Source: Gammaproteobacteria bacterium (GTDB lineage Bacteria > Pseudomonadota > Gammaproteobacteria > SZUA-140). Taken from it: a DNA stretch of 64,000 nt. Shown here one piece after another: positions 17,075 through 25,165 of the stretch; position 1 is the first letter of the stretch; each line of letters opens with the position of its first letter. Position numbers and translations under genes: made by a program. The stretch covers positions 1 to 64,000 of the forward strand of contig JADJQS010000002.1 in the NCBI GenBank assembly GCA_016712635.1, in the 5' to 3' direction. Under the pieces are notes generated by a model. The model was not told the origin of the DNA, searched no databases, and saw nothing but the letters and a program-made list of their open reading frames with translations.

Positions 17075-17368
17075 TTACAGCCATTCCAGCCTGGCGTTCA
17101 ACAGCTGGATGTCGGCGATATCGCCGATCATGCGGTTGATCGCGCTGGAGCCTTGCTCGAGATGCCGGGGATCGTTCCCGAGCAGCGCGACGCCGATCAG
17201 CGCACGCTGCCATTCCTCCAGATAGTCGATCTCGGCCACAGCCGCGTTGAAGCGACCCCGCACCCGATCCTTCAGGCTCTTGATCACCCTGCGTTTCGCC
17301 TTGAGTGACTGCGAGAACGGTATCATCAGGTCGAACGTCAGCAGAACGACATGGGCGGTGGCGGACAT
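17075..17368 (-). CDS. DUF503 (YlxP-like) protein
   Basis: 97 residues. The pattern LTFDLMIPFSQSLKAKRRVIKSLKDRVRGRFNAAV, written here in parts (FDLMIPFSQSLK, AKRRVIKSLKDR, FNAAVAEI), matches the DUF503 ferredoxin-like fold. YlxP-type members sit near ribosome-maturation genes in Firmicutes, but their activity is not established. It lies 58 bp upstream of rlmD on the same strand, which hints at an RNA-related role. Confidence 0.8.
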   Translation of the reverse strand: MSATAHVVLLTFDLMIPFSQSLKAKRRVIKSLKDRVRGRFNAAVAEIDYLEEWQRALIGVALLGNDPRHLEQGSSAINRMIGDIADIQLLNARLEWL

Positions 17369-17406
17369 GTTTGGCTACCTTGCTGGATGTAAACATGGAC
17401 GATGCT

Positions 17407-17465
17407 GCGGGCCGGGTGACGAGTGATGGGCCGGCATGAGGCCATGATCACCCATCACGCTGTTC
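17407..17465. repeat. GTGATGGG-type inverted repeat between same-strand genes
   Basis: GTGATGGG near 17422 pairs with CCCATCAC near 17451, and between them GGCC...GGCC forms an inner stem. It lies between the DUF503 gene and the copD-like gene. A degenerate relative is at 42241-42306. It may be a terminator hairpin for the copD-like gene. Confidence 0.55.
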
Positions 17466-17471
17466 TCCGTC

Positions 17472-17933
17472 TCAGACCATGAACCGCCCACCGGCGGTGC
17501 CGGTCAGCAGCAGCAGGCCGAGCAGCAGGTTGAGGCCGACGAGCTTCCGGATCGTGGCGAGCGCCTTGCCGCCGGCAGACCAGTCCGACACCGCGACCGC
17601 CGCGCGCAGGCGCCGATACGGCGCGAAGTAGACATGAAAATAGACAAGCACCATGGCAGTGCCGAGCGCCAGCATCAGGTGCACGAAGGGCGGGCTGCCG
17701 CCGATGCCGCCGAAGAGCCGGTAGCTCAGGAACAGGCCGGTCGCCGGCAGGATGATGACGGCGGCCCATACCCAGGGAAAGAAGCGTGCAAACACGCCGT
17801 CCCACAGTGTCAGGCGCTGCGGCGGATCGAGGCGGCTTGCCGCAACCGGCCGCAGGATCATATAGGCGAAGAACATCCCCCCGATCCACACGACCGCCGA
17901 GAGGAGATGCAGAACCAGCGCAATCGAAGTCAT
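17472..17933 (-). CDS. CopD family / four-helix membrane protein
   Basis: 153 residues, four predicted TM helices (about 5-25, 50-70, 82-105, 130-150). His residues sit in or beside the helices (LVLHLLSAVVWIGGMFF, FVHLMLALG, YFHVYF), as in CopD-like and related heme- or copper-associated membrane proteins. The HLLSAVVWIGGM start is characteristic of this group. Substrate unknown. The mtnC gene lies beyond it, with 10 bp between the stop of mtnC and this start, so it may be the last gene of the methionine-salvage transcript. Confidence 0.7.
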   Translation of the reverse strand: MTSIALVLHLLSAVVWIGGMFFAYMILRPVAASRLDPPQRLTLWDGVFARFFPWVWAAVIILPATGLFLSYRLFGGIGGSPPFVHLMLALGTAMVLVYFHVYFAPYRRLRAAVAVSDWSAGGKALATIRKLVGLNLLLGLLLLTGTAGGRFMV

Positions 17934-17943
17934 GGCAGAATCC

Positions 17944-18630
17944 TCATATCCCCTCCAGTGTTATGTGTCCGAAGTCCCTTGCCTGCCGGTGCGCCGAACC
18001 CCGCTCGAGGTCGCCTTCCCGCACCAGCTGGCAGGTCTGCATGCCCGCCCCCTGCGCGGCGTCGAGCTCGGCGACGATGTCGGAGAGGAACACGACCGCC
18101 TGCGGCGCAGTCCCGATCTGCGCGGCAATGCGCTCGTAGGAGGCGGTCTCGGCCTTGGCGCCGATGCGGGTGTCGAAATAGCCGCTGAACAGTGGCGTCA
18201 GGTCTCCGAAGGCGGTGTGTGCGAACAGCAGCTTCTGGGCGTGCACCGAGCCGGAGGAATAGACGTAGAGACTCATGCCTCTCTGATGCCAGGCGCGCAG
18301 TGCGGCCACGGCATCCTCGTATATATGTCCGGTGAAATCCCCGGCCTCATAGCCGGCCTGCCAGATCAGGCCCTGCAGCGCCTTCAGCGGCGTGACCTTG
18401 CGGTCACGGTCGATCCACTCGATGAGCTGCGCAACGACCGCGTCGATGCTGGCCCCGGGGGCGTTCATCTCGCTGCGCGCCTCGTCGAGCAGAGCGGCAA
18501 CCTGTGCCTCGCCGGCGTGCTCGCGCACGAAGCGTCCGATGTTGCGCCGGGCGTAGGGAAACAGCACGTCCTTGACGAAGGAGAGCGACGAGGTCGTCCC
18601 TTCGATGTCCGTCAGCACAGCGCGGGTCAT
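17944..18630 (-). CDS. mtnC: Enolase-phosphatase E1 (methionine salvage)
   Basis: 228 residues. HAD-family enzyme that enolises and dephosphorylates 2,3-diketo-5-methylthiopentyl-1-phosphate. The nucleophile region is LTDIEGTTSSLSFVKDVLFP; further motifs are YVYSSGSVHAQKLLF (motif II Ser) and VVFLSDIVAELDAA (acidic motif). Its ATG overlaps the mtnD stop by 4 bp. The in-frame sequence upstream of this ATG overlaps mtnD and is not coding in this frame. Confidence 0.95.
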   Translation of the reverse strand: MTRAVLTDIEGTTSSLSFVKDVLFPYARRNIGRFVREHAGEAQVAALLDEARSEMNAPGASIDAVVAQLIEWIDRDRKVTPLKALQGLIWQAGYEAGDFTGHIYEDAVAALRAWHQRGMSLYVYSSGSVHAQKLLFAHTAFGDLTPLFSGYFDTRIGAKAETASYERIAAQIGTAPQAVVFLSDIVAELDAAQGAGMQTCQLVREGDLERGSAHRQARDFGHITLEGI

Positions 18631-19184
18631 GCGGCGGCGCGCACCAGATTGTCGAAGGTCGGGAAACGCTGCGCGATGTCGCTGCCGGTGAAGTTGCCCA
18701 CCCAGCCCTCCGGCCTGGTGAAGAAGCGGATGCACTTGAAATCCGGCGCCGTGCCCATGTCGAACCAGTGGCGGGTGCCGGCCGGCACGCTGATCAGGTC
18801 GCCCTGCTCGCACAGGATGGCGTGCACCTTGTCGGCCGCATGCAGGTAGAAGATACCCTTGCCCTCGACGAAGAAGCGCACCTCGAAATCATCATGGGTG
18901 TGCTCGTTGAGGAACTTGCCGCGCATCGCCGCACGGTCGGGGTGGTCGGGCCGCAGGCTGACCACGTCCACGCTGGTAAAGCCGTATTCGGCGTTGAGCC
19001 GCTCGACCTGTGACTTATAGGCCGCGAGCACCTCGTCCTGGGTCGCGGCAGGTGTCAGAGACCGGCCGGCCTCCCAGCGTTCGAACGCAACGCCGATCTC
19101 CCGCAGGCGGGATGCGATATCCGCGTGCCGGCTGTGCCGCTCGAGTTCACGCGCCTGTTCGTCGTAGATCCTCAGTATGCTCAT
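18627..19184 (-). CDS. mtnD: Acireductone dioxygenase
   Basis: 185 residues. Cupin-fold metal enzyme that oxidises acireductone to the keto-acid precursor of methionine (Fe form) or to off-pathway products (Ni form). Metal ligands are in NEHTHDDFEVRFFVEG (HxH and Glu) and in GTRHWFDMG (His). It overlaps mtnB upstream and mtnC downstream by ATGA junctions, giving mtnB-mtnD-mtnC as one tightly coupled unit. Confidence 0.95.
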   Translation of the reverse strand: MSILRIYDEQARELERHSRHADIASRLREIGVAFERWEAGRSLTPAATQDEVLAAYKSQVERLNAEYGFTSVDVVSLRPDHPDRAAMRGKFLNEHTHDDFEVRFFVEGKGIFYLHAADKVHAILCEQGDLISVPAGTRHWFDMGTAPDFKCIRFFTRPEGWVGNFTGSDIAQRFPTFDNLVRAAA

Positions 19185-19804
19185 CGGGCGGTTAACCTCC
19201 TCGTCTCCAGTTCGCATTGAAACAGAAATTCAAAGGCCTCGAGGTGGCGCAGGGTCTCGGCCACGGAAGCCCCCCATGTGTACAGCCCGTGCCCGGCGAT
19301 GAGGTATCCCGGTACCGGGTCGTTGCTGTCCAGAAAGGTTGCGACGCGCGCCGCCAGGCGCGTCATGTCCTGGTCGTTGGCGAACACCGGGACGCGCAGC
19401 GTCGTCTCGTGCGTATCGATGCCGGCGAAGGCCTTCATCACCTCGAGCTCGGTGAGAACGAGTTCATCCTGTGCCAGGCGCGACAGCACGGTGCTGCCGA
19501 TCGAATGGGTGTGAAACACGGCCCGGATCGCCGGATCGCGCCGGTAGAGCTGGACGTGCAGCAGGGTCTCCGCCGACGGACGCTTGTCCTCCAGCGGCCG
19601 CCCCTGCAGGTCGACGCGCATGATGCGGCCCGCCGTCAGCTCTCCCTTGTGGGCGCCCGACACCGTGATCGCCACCTCGCCGTTGTCCAGGCGCACGGAA
19701 AAATTCCCGCTCGTCGCCGGCACCCAGCCGCGCACCGCGGCGGCATGACCAACCCGGACCAGCTCGGCGGCGGCTGCCTCAAAACTGTATGTCACGCTGC
19801 TCAT
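19181..19804 (-). CDS. mtnB: Methylthioribulose-1-phosphate dehydratase
   Basis: 207 residues. Class II aldolase fold with the Zn site in VFHTHSIGSTVLSR and the late His in LIAGHGLYTWG, and TSGNFSVRLD near the N-terminus. It dehydrates 5-methylthioribulose-1-phosphate, the step before MtnC. It is the first gene of the mtnBDC operon. mtnA and an MTA phosphorylase or nucleosidase, needed for the upper pathway, are not in the window. Confidence 0.95.
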   Translation of the reverse strand: MSSVTYSFEAAAAELVRVGHAAAVRGWVPATSGNFSVRLDNGEVAITVSGAHKGELTAGRIMRVDLQGRPLEDKRPSAETLLHVQLYRRDPAIRAVFHTHSIGSTVLSRLAQDELVLTELEVMKAFAGIDTHETTLRVPVFANDQDMTRLAARVATFLDSNDPVPGYLIAGHGLYTWGASVAETLRHLEAFEFLFQCELETRRLTAR

Positions 19805-19898
19805 CCCGCATCCTAGTCAGGCGCCCATCATAGCGTAGATTGCGCATGCTTGAGTAGTTCGGCGCAATCCCGCAACCGCAGCTTCCGCCGGGTGAAAA

Positions 19899-20186
19899 CT
19901 AGGGATTTTCCGCGGATGTCCCATGACCGAAGCGCTTGTCGCTGCCGAGTGCCCGCGCCAGCCGTTCACGGAGCTCCCGCATCTCTGGAAAGCGTCCCTC
20001 CTCCTTATTCGAGAACAGCGGCGCCTCATCCATGCTCACGGCGAATATTCCGCCCCCGCCCGGCCTCAGGACCACTTCGGCGAGCTCGTCCTCGAAAGTC
20101 TTCAGCAGCTCCTGCGCGACCCAGGCGGCGCGCAGCATGAAACCGCAGCGCGCGCAGTATTCCACCACAACTCTAGGTTTGTTCAC
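19899..20186 (-). CDS. SelT/SelW/SelH (Rdx) family protein, Cys form
   Basis: 95 residues. Thioredoxin-like Rdx fold with an N-terminal strand and the motif CARC at residues 11-14, where animal SelW has CxxU. GGIFAVSMDEAPLFSNKEEG matches the conserved C-terminal part (GxFxVxxDGxxxxSK). Thought to be a small thiol oxidoreductase, but no bacterial role is established. It is separated from mtnB by 94 bp on the same strand and might share its transcript. Confidence 0.85.
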   Translation of the reverse strand: MNKPRVVVEYCARCGFMLRAAWVAQELLKTFEDELAEVVLRPGGGGIFAVSMDEAPLFSNKEEGRFPEMRELRERLARALGSDKRFGHGTSAENP

Positions 20187-20273
20187 CCCGTCACCTCGTC
20201 GGCCGACAATACGGTCATTATAATAGCGTGCGCCGGCCCGCCGGCGGACCAGGCACGCACAAGGAGCCGGCGC

Positions 20274-21089
20274 ATGACGTTTCCAGGAGACAAGACCAGC
20301 GTGGGAATGGACCAGGATCGCCCCTCGGGCGGCCTGTTATACGGGCTCTACGCCCATGCGGCGTTCTGGGGTACCGCGGTGTTCATCTGGCTGGCGGCGC
20401 TGGTGCTGCCCTCCACCGGAATGCGCTGGCGTCTGATGCGGCGCGCAATCGGCGTGCTGGCTAAGGTGACCGGGATACGCGTGCGCGTCCACGGGCTACA
20501 CCACCTCCCCGCGCAGGAACAGCGCTGTATCCTGGTCGCCAACCACTCCAGCTACCTCGACAATCCGCTGCTGATCCATGCGCTGCCGCGCAGCTTCAGC
20601 TTCGTCGCCAAGGCGGAACTGCGCGCCAACCCGGCCGTTCACCTGTTCCTGCGCCGCATCGGCACTGAATTTATCGAGCGCCGCAATGCGCGTATTGCGA
20701 CCCGGGACCTGCGCGCCCTGTCGGCGCTCTCACGCCAGGGCAGATCACTGCTGTTCTTTCCCGAAGGGACCATCCGCCGCGACGCGGGCCTGCTGCCGTT
20801 TCGCATGGGCGCCTTCATCACCGCGGCGGGCGAAGATATCCCCGTCGTGCCGGTCGCGATCAAAGGCAGCCGCTCACTGTTCGCGGACGGGGACCGGTGG
20901 CCGCGCCGGGGCGAGGTCAACATCACCGTCGGCCGCCCGCTGCATCCGCGCGACTTCGGCGCCGGCGCAGGGGACACGCGCCAGACGGCCCAGGCGCTGC
21001 GCGATGCGGCGCGCGCGGCGATTCTGGAATACTGCGGTGAAACTCCCGCGCAGGTACATGCGGGCCGGGCAGCGCCTTCTGCGCGATGA
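20274..21089 (+). CDS. plsC: 1-acyl-sn-glycerol-3-phosphate acyltransferase
   Basis: 271 residues. The ATG at 20274 has an ideal AAGGAG site 7 bp upstream, which decides it against longer in-frame starts. One or two N-terminal TM helices (about 23-45), acyltransferase block I NHSSYLD (HxxxxD), block III FFPEGTIRRD and VVPVAIKGS. It makes phosphatidic acid or acylates a related lysolipid. It converges on the ADP-ribose pyrophosphatase gene with no spacer. Confidence 0.85.
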   Translation: MTFPGDKTSVGMDQDRPSGGLLYGLYAHAAFWGTAVFIWLAALVLPSTGMRWRLMRRAIGVLAKVTGIRVRVHGLHHLPAQEQRCILVANHSSYLDNPLLIHALPRSFSFVAKAELRANPAVHLFLRRIGTEFIERRNARIATRDLRALSALSRQGRSLLFFPEGTIRRDAGLLPFRMGAFITAAGEDIPVVPVAIKGSRSLFADGDRWPRRGEVNITVGRPLHPRDFGAGAGDTRQTAQALRDAARAAILEYCGETPAQVHAGRAAPSAR

Positions 21090-21599
21090 TCAGTAAATGT
21101 CGAGCGCGGCGGCCGCCCGGAACAGGGCAAGCGCGGACTTGGCGTCGGAGATCGCACCGCTGCGGGCGCGTTCCACCGCGTCATGCAGCGATACCCAGTG
21201 CAGCTCGAATATCTCGGACGGATGCGGTGTCGCCGGCACCGGCGAAAGCTCGCGCGCCAGATATAAATGGACGCGTTCAGTGAACACCCCCGGCGAGCTG
21301 ACCATGCTGCCGAGTTCCACCCAGCGCCCGGCGGCCAGACCGGCCTCTTCCGCCAATTCACGCCGCGCGGTCTCGAGCGGTGGCTCGTCATCATCGATCT
21401 TGCCCGCCGGGAGCTCCCACAGCCATGCACCGAGCACGGGGCGGTACTGTCGCAACAGGCAGACCTGCATGCGTTCGTCCAGCGCCACCACCGCGGCACC
21501 GCCCGGGTGGCGCACGATCTCCAGTTCGAGACTGCTGCCGTTCGGGAGCTCGACGGTCTCCACTTCGACCTCGATGATGCGGCCCTGAAAGATCTTCAT
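21090..21599 (-). CDS. ADP-ribose pyrophosphatase-type Nudix hydrolase
   Basis: 169 residues. Nudix box from GKIDDDEPPLETARRELAEE to AGL is complete; LLRQYRP and WLWELPAGKID upstream of it are the hallmarks of NudF-like ADP-ribose pyrophosphatases, which yield AMP and ribose-5-phosphate. It is translationally coupled (4-bp ATGA overlap) to the hydrolase-OsmC fusion gene upstream. Confidence 0.88.
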   Translation of the reverse strand: MKIFQGRIIEVEVETVELPNGSSLELEIVRHPGGAAVVALDERMQVCLLRQYRPVLGAWLWELPAGKIDDDEPPLETARRELAEEAGLAAGRWVELGSMVSSPGVFTERVHLYLARELSPVPATPHPSEIFELHWVSLHDAVERARSGAISDAKSALALFRAAAALDIY

Positions 21600-22828
21600 G
21601 ACGGCTCCGGTTCTCCGGGCCGCGTCTCTATCACGACGTGATCCTGCAGTGTTCTGTGGACCGGACAGCGGTCAGCGATCTCGAACAGGCGCTGGCGCTG
21701 TCCGGCGTCCAGTCCGCCTGTGAACTCAATCTCGCGCACGACACGGTCGATCCGGCGCTGTGCGTCCGGACAATCGGCGCAGTCGCTCGCGTGGACCTTC
21801 TCGTGACGCAGACGGACGGTGGCCGCCTCCAGCGGCCAGCCTTTGTGGTCCGCATACATGCGCAGCGTGATGCAGGTGCAGGCGCCGAGTGAGGCGGCCA
21901 GCAGTTCATAGGGGGTCGGACCGTGGCCCTCCCCGCCGGAGGTCGGTGGTTCGTCCGCCAGCAGGCGATGGCCTCCGGCTGTGATTTCCGTCCGATATGA
22001 CCGCGTACCGATGGAGGCGGTCACCGCTCCCGCCTCCCGCGTCGCAGCCGCGACGACGCCGGTTTCAGGCGCGAAATACCGTGCGGACCACGCGGCGATC
22101 ATCTGCCCGGCGTAACGCGCATCCGCCTCGTGCGAAAGCAGATGATCGGCGCTGTCGAGTGCGATGAAGCTCTTCGGGTGCCGCGCCGCTTCGAAAATGC
22201 GTCCGGCATTCTCGATTGCCACGGTCTCGTCGTCCGGGGCGTGCAGGATCAGGAGCGCGGCGTCCAGATCGCGGACCGCCTCCGCCATGCGGCGCCCGCG
22301 CAGGTCTTGCAGCAGCTGCCGCGTGATGCGGTACGTCTTGCCGCCGATCCGGGACTCGGCCTCACCTTCCCTGTCAATTTTATCTTCTACATCACTGAAA
22401 TGATGAAATATATGTCTGGGCTCAAACGGGGCGTTTATGGTCGCGACCGCGCGCGCACAGGGCAGTTCCGGGGCCGCCGCGAGCATCACAGTACCGCCCA
22501 GCGAATGCCCGATCAACAGGGCGGGAGGACGATATGACTCGGCGAGGAAACCTGCCGCCGCGATCACGTCGGCGACGCTGGTGCTGAAATTGCTGTCCTC
22601 GAAGCTGCCGTCGCTCTCCCCCAGGCCGGTGAAATCCAGGCAGAGCACGGCGATACCGTGCTCCGTGAGGGCGCGCGACACCTGGCGGATGTATTTGTAG
22701 TCCTTGTTGCAGGTGAAACAGTGGCTGAACACGGCATATGCCGCGGGCACGCGTGCGTCCGGTTGGTCCAGACGCGCCCCCAGCTCGATCCCGAGAGAAT
22801 TTGTGAAGCGCAGCCGCACCGACTTCAT
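21596..22828 (-). CDS. Alpha/beta hydrolase-OsmC fusion protein
   Basis: 410 residues from the ATG beginning MKSVRLRF; 13 upstream codons are unlikely. N-terminal alpha/beta hydrolase (about 1-255): nucleophile elbow LIGHSLGG, acid region ILHAPDDETV, His in DSADHLLS. C-terminal OsmC/Ohr-like domain (about 270-405): GPTPYELLAASLGACTCIT with one redox Cys, and a late Cys in RCPVHRTL. OsmC domains reduce organic hydroperoxides. The same fusion is known in other proteobacteria. The hydrolase may release acyl or ester products of oxidised lipids (inference). Confidence 0.88.
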   Translation of the reverse strand: MKSVRLRFTNSLGIELGARLDQPDARVPAAYAVFSHCFTCNKDYKYIRQVSRALTEHGIAVLCLDFTGLGESDGSFEDSNFSTSVADVIAAAGFLAESYRPPALLIGHSLGGTVMLAAAPELPCARAVATINAPFEPRHIFHHFSDVEDKIDREGEAESRIGGKTYRITRQLLQDLRGRRMAEAVRDLDAALLILHAPDDETVAIENAGRIFEAARHPKSFIALDSADHLLSHEADARYAGQMIAAWSARYFAPETGVVAAATREAGAVTASIGTRSYRTEITAGGHRLLADEPPTSGGEGHGPTPYELLAASLGACTCITLRMYADHKGWPLEAATVRLRHEKVHASDCADCPDAQRRIDRVVREIEFTGGLDAGQRQRLFEIADRCPVHRTLQDHVVIETRPGEPEPS

Positions 22829-22897
22829 GTGCGCGCCTCGAACGGCCCGGTGTTCATCGCGGACCACGCCTTACCGGCGCGGGCTGAATCGAAAGGC

Positions 22898-22943
22898 AAA
22901 AAAAAACCCGGACCGCATGGGGAGGGAGCGCGCGTGTCCGGGT
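22898..22943 (-). terminator. Rho-independent terminator downstream of purB
   Basis: Arms ACCCGGAC (22906-22913) and GTCCGGGT (22936-22943) are exact complements. On the minus strand the stem is followed by a T run (plus-strand A run 22898-22906). It lies about 150 bp after the purB stop, inside a 268-bp gap (22829-23096) in which no gene is seen. Confidence 0.8.
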
Positions 22944-23096
22944 GCGTGGGTTATCCGGTGGCATGACTTTGGAGGAGGAGGAAAGAAAGCCGCATCGCCA
23001 CCCTCTCAACCCAGCACAGTCCATTATCCATACCTCCAGCCGGGCAACTGTGAACCGCATCACAGACGCGTCCTCCGGACGGATGCGCAACGCCGT

Positions 23097-24467
23097 TCAG
23101 ATGCTCTTCGCCTGTTTTTCGGCGAAACCGATGTAGCGCTCCGGAGTCAGCTCGAGCAGTCTTCGCTTCGCCGCATCGGGTATCTCCAGGCCCTGGATGA
23201 AGGCCTGAATGGTGGCGCGGTCCACCCGGCGGCCGCGGGTCAGATCCTTCAGCTTCTCGTAGGAGTCCTGGATACCGTGGCGCCGCATCACGGTCTGGAT
23301 CGGTTCGGCAAGGAGTTCCCAGGCGTCCGCCAGATCGCCGGAGATGCGCGCCTCGTCCACGGAGAGTTTTGCCATGCCCTTCAAACAGGCCTGGAAGGCG
23401 ATCACCGCATGCGCGATGCCGACCCCGAGATTACGCAGCACAGTCGAATCGGTCAGGTCACGCTGCCAGCGCGATACGGGCAGCTTCTCCGTCAGATGGC
23501 CGAAGATCGCATTGGCGACGCCCAGGTTGCCCTCCGCATTCTCGAAATCGATCGGGTTTACCTTGTGCGGCATGGTGGAGGAACCCACCTCGCCGGCCAC
23601 GGCTTTCTGCCTGAAATACCCCAGCGAGATGTAGCCCCAGATGTCGCGGCAGAATCCGATCAGCACCGTATTGAAACGCGCGATGGCGTCGAAGTACTCC
23701 GCCATGTAATCGTGCGGCTCGATCTGGGTGGTGTACGGATTCCAGTCGAGCTCGAGCTCCCCGACGATGAAATCGCGCGCGACCTTAGGCCAGTCCACCT
23801 CGGGATACGCGACGAGGTGCGTGTTGTAATTGCCGGTTGCGCCGTTCATCTTGCCGAGCAGCGGTACGCTGATCAGGTGTTCGCGCTGGCGCTTCAGCCG
23901 CGCCGCGAAATTTGCCATCTCCTTGCCCAGCGTGGTCGGGGTAGCCGGCTGGCCGTGGGTACGCGACAGCATCGCGCACGCTGCGTGGCGATGGGCGAGC
24001 GCCACCACGTTATCTAAGACCTCGTCCATGAGCGGCAGGATCACCGCTGTGCGCGCCTCGCGCAGCATCAGCGCATAGGCCAGGTTGTTGATGTCCTCGG
24101 AGGTGCAGGCAAAATGGAAAAACTCGCGCACCTTCTCCAGCTCTGCGTTGCCGGCGACCTTCTCCTTGAGGAAATACTCGACCGCCTTGACGTCATGGTT
24201 GGTGGTGCGCTCGATGTTCTTCACGCGTTGCGCATCGTCGAGGGTGAATTTCTCGATGCAGCCTTCCAGCAGCTGATTGGACTTGTCGCTGAACGGGGCG
24301 ATCTCCGCGATGTCGGTCCGCTTGGAGAGCGCCTGCAGCCAGCGGATCTCCACCATGACGCGGTAGCGGATCAGCCCGTATTCGCTGAAGACCTGCCGCA
24401 GGTCATTGACCTTTTCGCCGTAGCGGCCGTCTATGGGTGAAATTGCGGTTAACGTAGTCAGTTCCAT
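23097..24467 (-). CDS. purB: Adenylosuccinate lyase
   Basis: 456 residues from the ATG beginning MELTTLTAISPIDGRYG; the longer frame upstream is unconserved. Catalyses two fumarate-releasing steps of purine synthesis. Motifs: TSEDINNLAYAL, LSRTHGQPATPTTLGKEM (catalytic His) and the signature loop GSSTMPHKVNPIDFENAEGN. In the conserved gammaproteobacterial order purB-hflD-mnmA-nudJ. Confidence 0.97.
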   Translation of the reverse strand: MELTTLTAISPIDGRYGEKVNDLRQVFSEYGLIRYRVMVEIRWLQALSKRTDIAEIAPFSDKSNQLLEGCIEKFTLDDAQRVKNIERTTNHDVKAVEYFLKEKVAGNAELEKVREFFHFACTSEDINNLAYALMLREARTAVILPLMDEVLDNVVALAHRHAACAMLSRTHGQPATPTTLGKEMANFAARLKRQREHLISVPLLGKMNGATGNYNTHLVAYPEVDWPKVARDFIVGELELDWNPYTTQIEPHDYMAEYFDAIARFNTVLIGFCRDIWGYISLGYFRQKAVAGEVGSSTMPHKVNPIDFENAEGNLGVANAIFGHLTEKLPVSRWQRDLTDSTVLRNLGVGIAHAVIAFQACLKGMAKLSVDEARISGDLADAWELLAEPIQTVMRRHGIQDSYEKLKDLTRGRRVDRATIQAFIQGLEIPDAAKRRLLELTPERYIGFAEKQAKSI

Positions 24468-24487
24468 TGGACGCTCGCTTCTTCCTC

Positions 24488-25108
24488 TTAAACGATGAGT
24501 CGGTCCGCCACTTGAGCGATCTGGCGGCGCCTGAACATGAGTTGCAGGCGACTGCCGCCGTTCTGACGCCACAATACCGCGGAACGGATCGCAGCCAGCA
24601 GCAGCGCGCGCACCTTGTTGGCGTTGCCCGGGTCGTTCAGGTGCCCCTGGCTGCCGCTGACGATGATGCGGGGCGTCAGTGTGCTTATGGTGTTCACGTA
24701 CAGATCGGCGATGCCGGCAACGACACTATCATGCGTGTGCGAGGAAAAATACCCGGCCTGCGCGCGAACCCGTTCCACGCCGTCGCGCAGCCGCTGCAGC
24801 ATGGGCGCGTCGTGCGCCAGTTTGCGCTCCAGGTGCAGCACCGCGACGACATACTTGGTGATCTCGAAATCGCGCTTGCTGCCCGGCCCGCCAAGCTGGG
24901 CGGCCACCAGCTGCAACCCGGCACGCAGGCCGGCCCTGCCGCCGTAGACGGATTCGGTATCCGGCGGGTCCAGCTCGAATATGCTCCGCATGCAGACCTC
25001 GAATGGCGCGGGCTCCACCGCACCGCGGTGTGCGATTTCCCGCACCAGATGGGTCGCCAGAAACACCCCGCCCAGCGCCAGCGTCGCATTCTCCATGGAA
25101 TTTGCCAT
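24488..25108 (-). CDS. hflD: HflD family protein
   Basis: 206 residues. All-helical protein with LAGVFxA-like N-terminus (ALGGVFLATHLVREIA), FEITKYVVAVLHLERKL and VRALLLAAIRSAVLWRQ, as in HflD of E. coli, where it interacts with the phage lambda CII protein at the membrane. Its general cellular role is unclear. It lies between mnmA and purB, as in E. coli. Confidence 0.92.
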   Translation of the reverse strand: MANSMENATLALGGVFLATHLVREIAHRGAVEPAPFEVCMRSIFELDPPDTESVYGGRAGLRAGLQLVAAQLGGPGSKRDFEITKYVVAVLHLERKLAHDAPMLQRLRDGVERVRAQAGYFSSHTHDSVVAGIADLYVNTISTLTPRIIVSGSQGHLNDPGNANKVRALLLAAIRSAVLWRQNGGSRLQLMFRRRQIAQVADRLIV

Positions 25109-25165
25109 GTTCCGGTGCCGCCCCTCAGCTTCGGCTTAACATGTGGCTGCGCCGCAGCAATCTCA

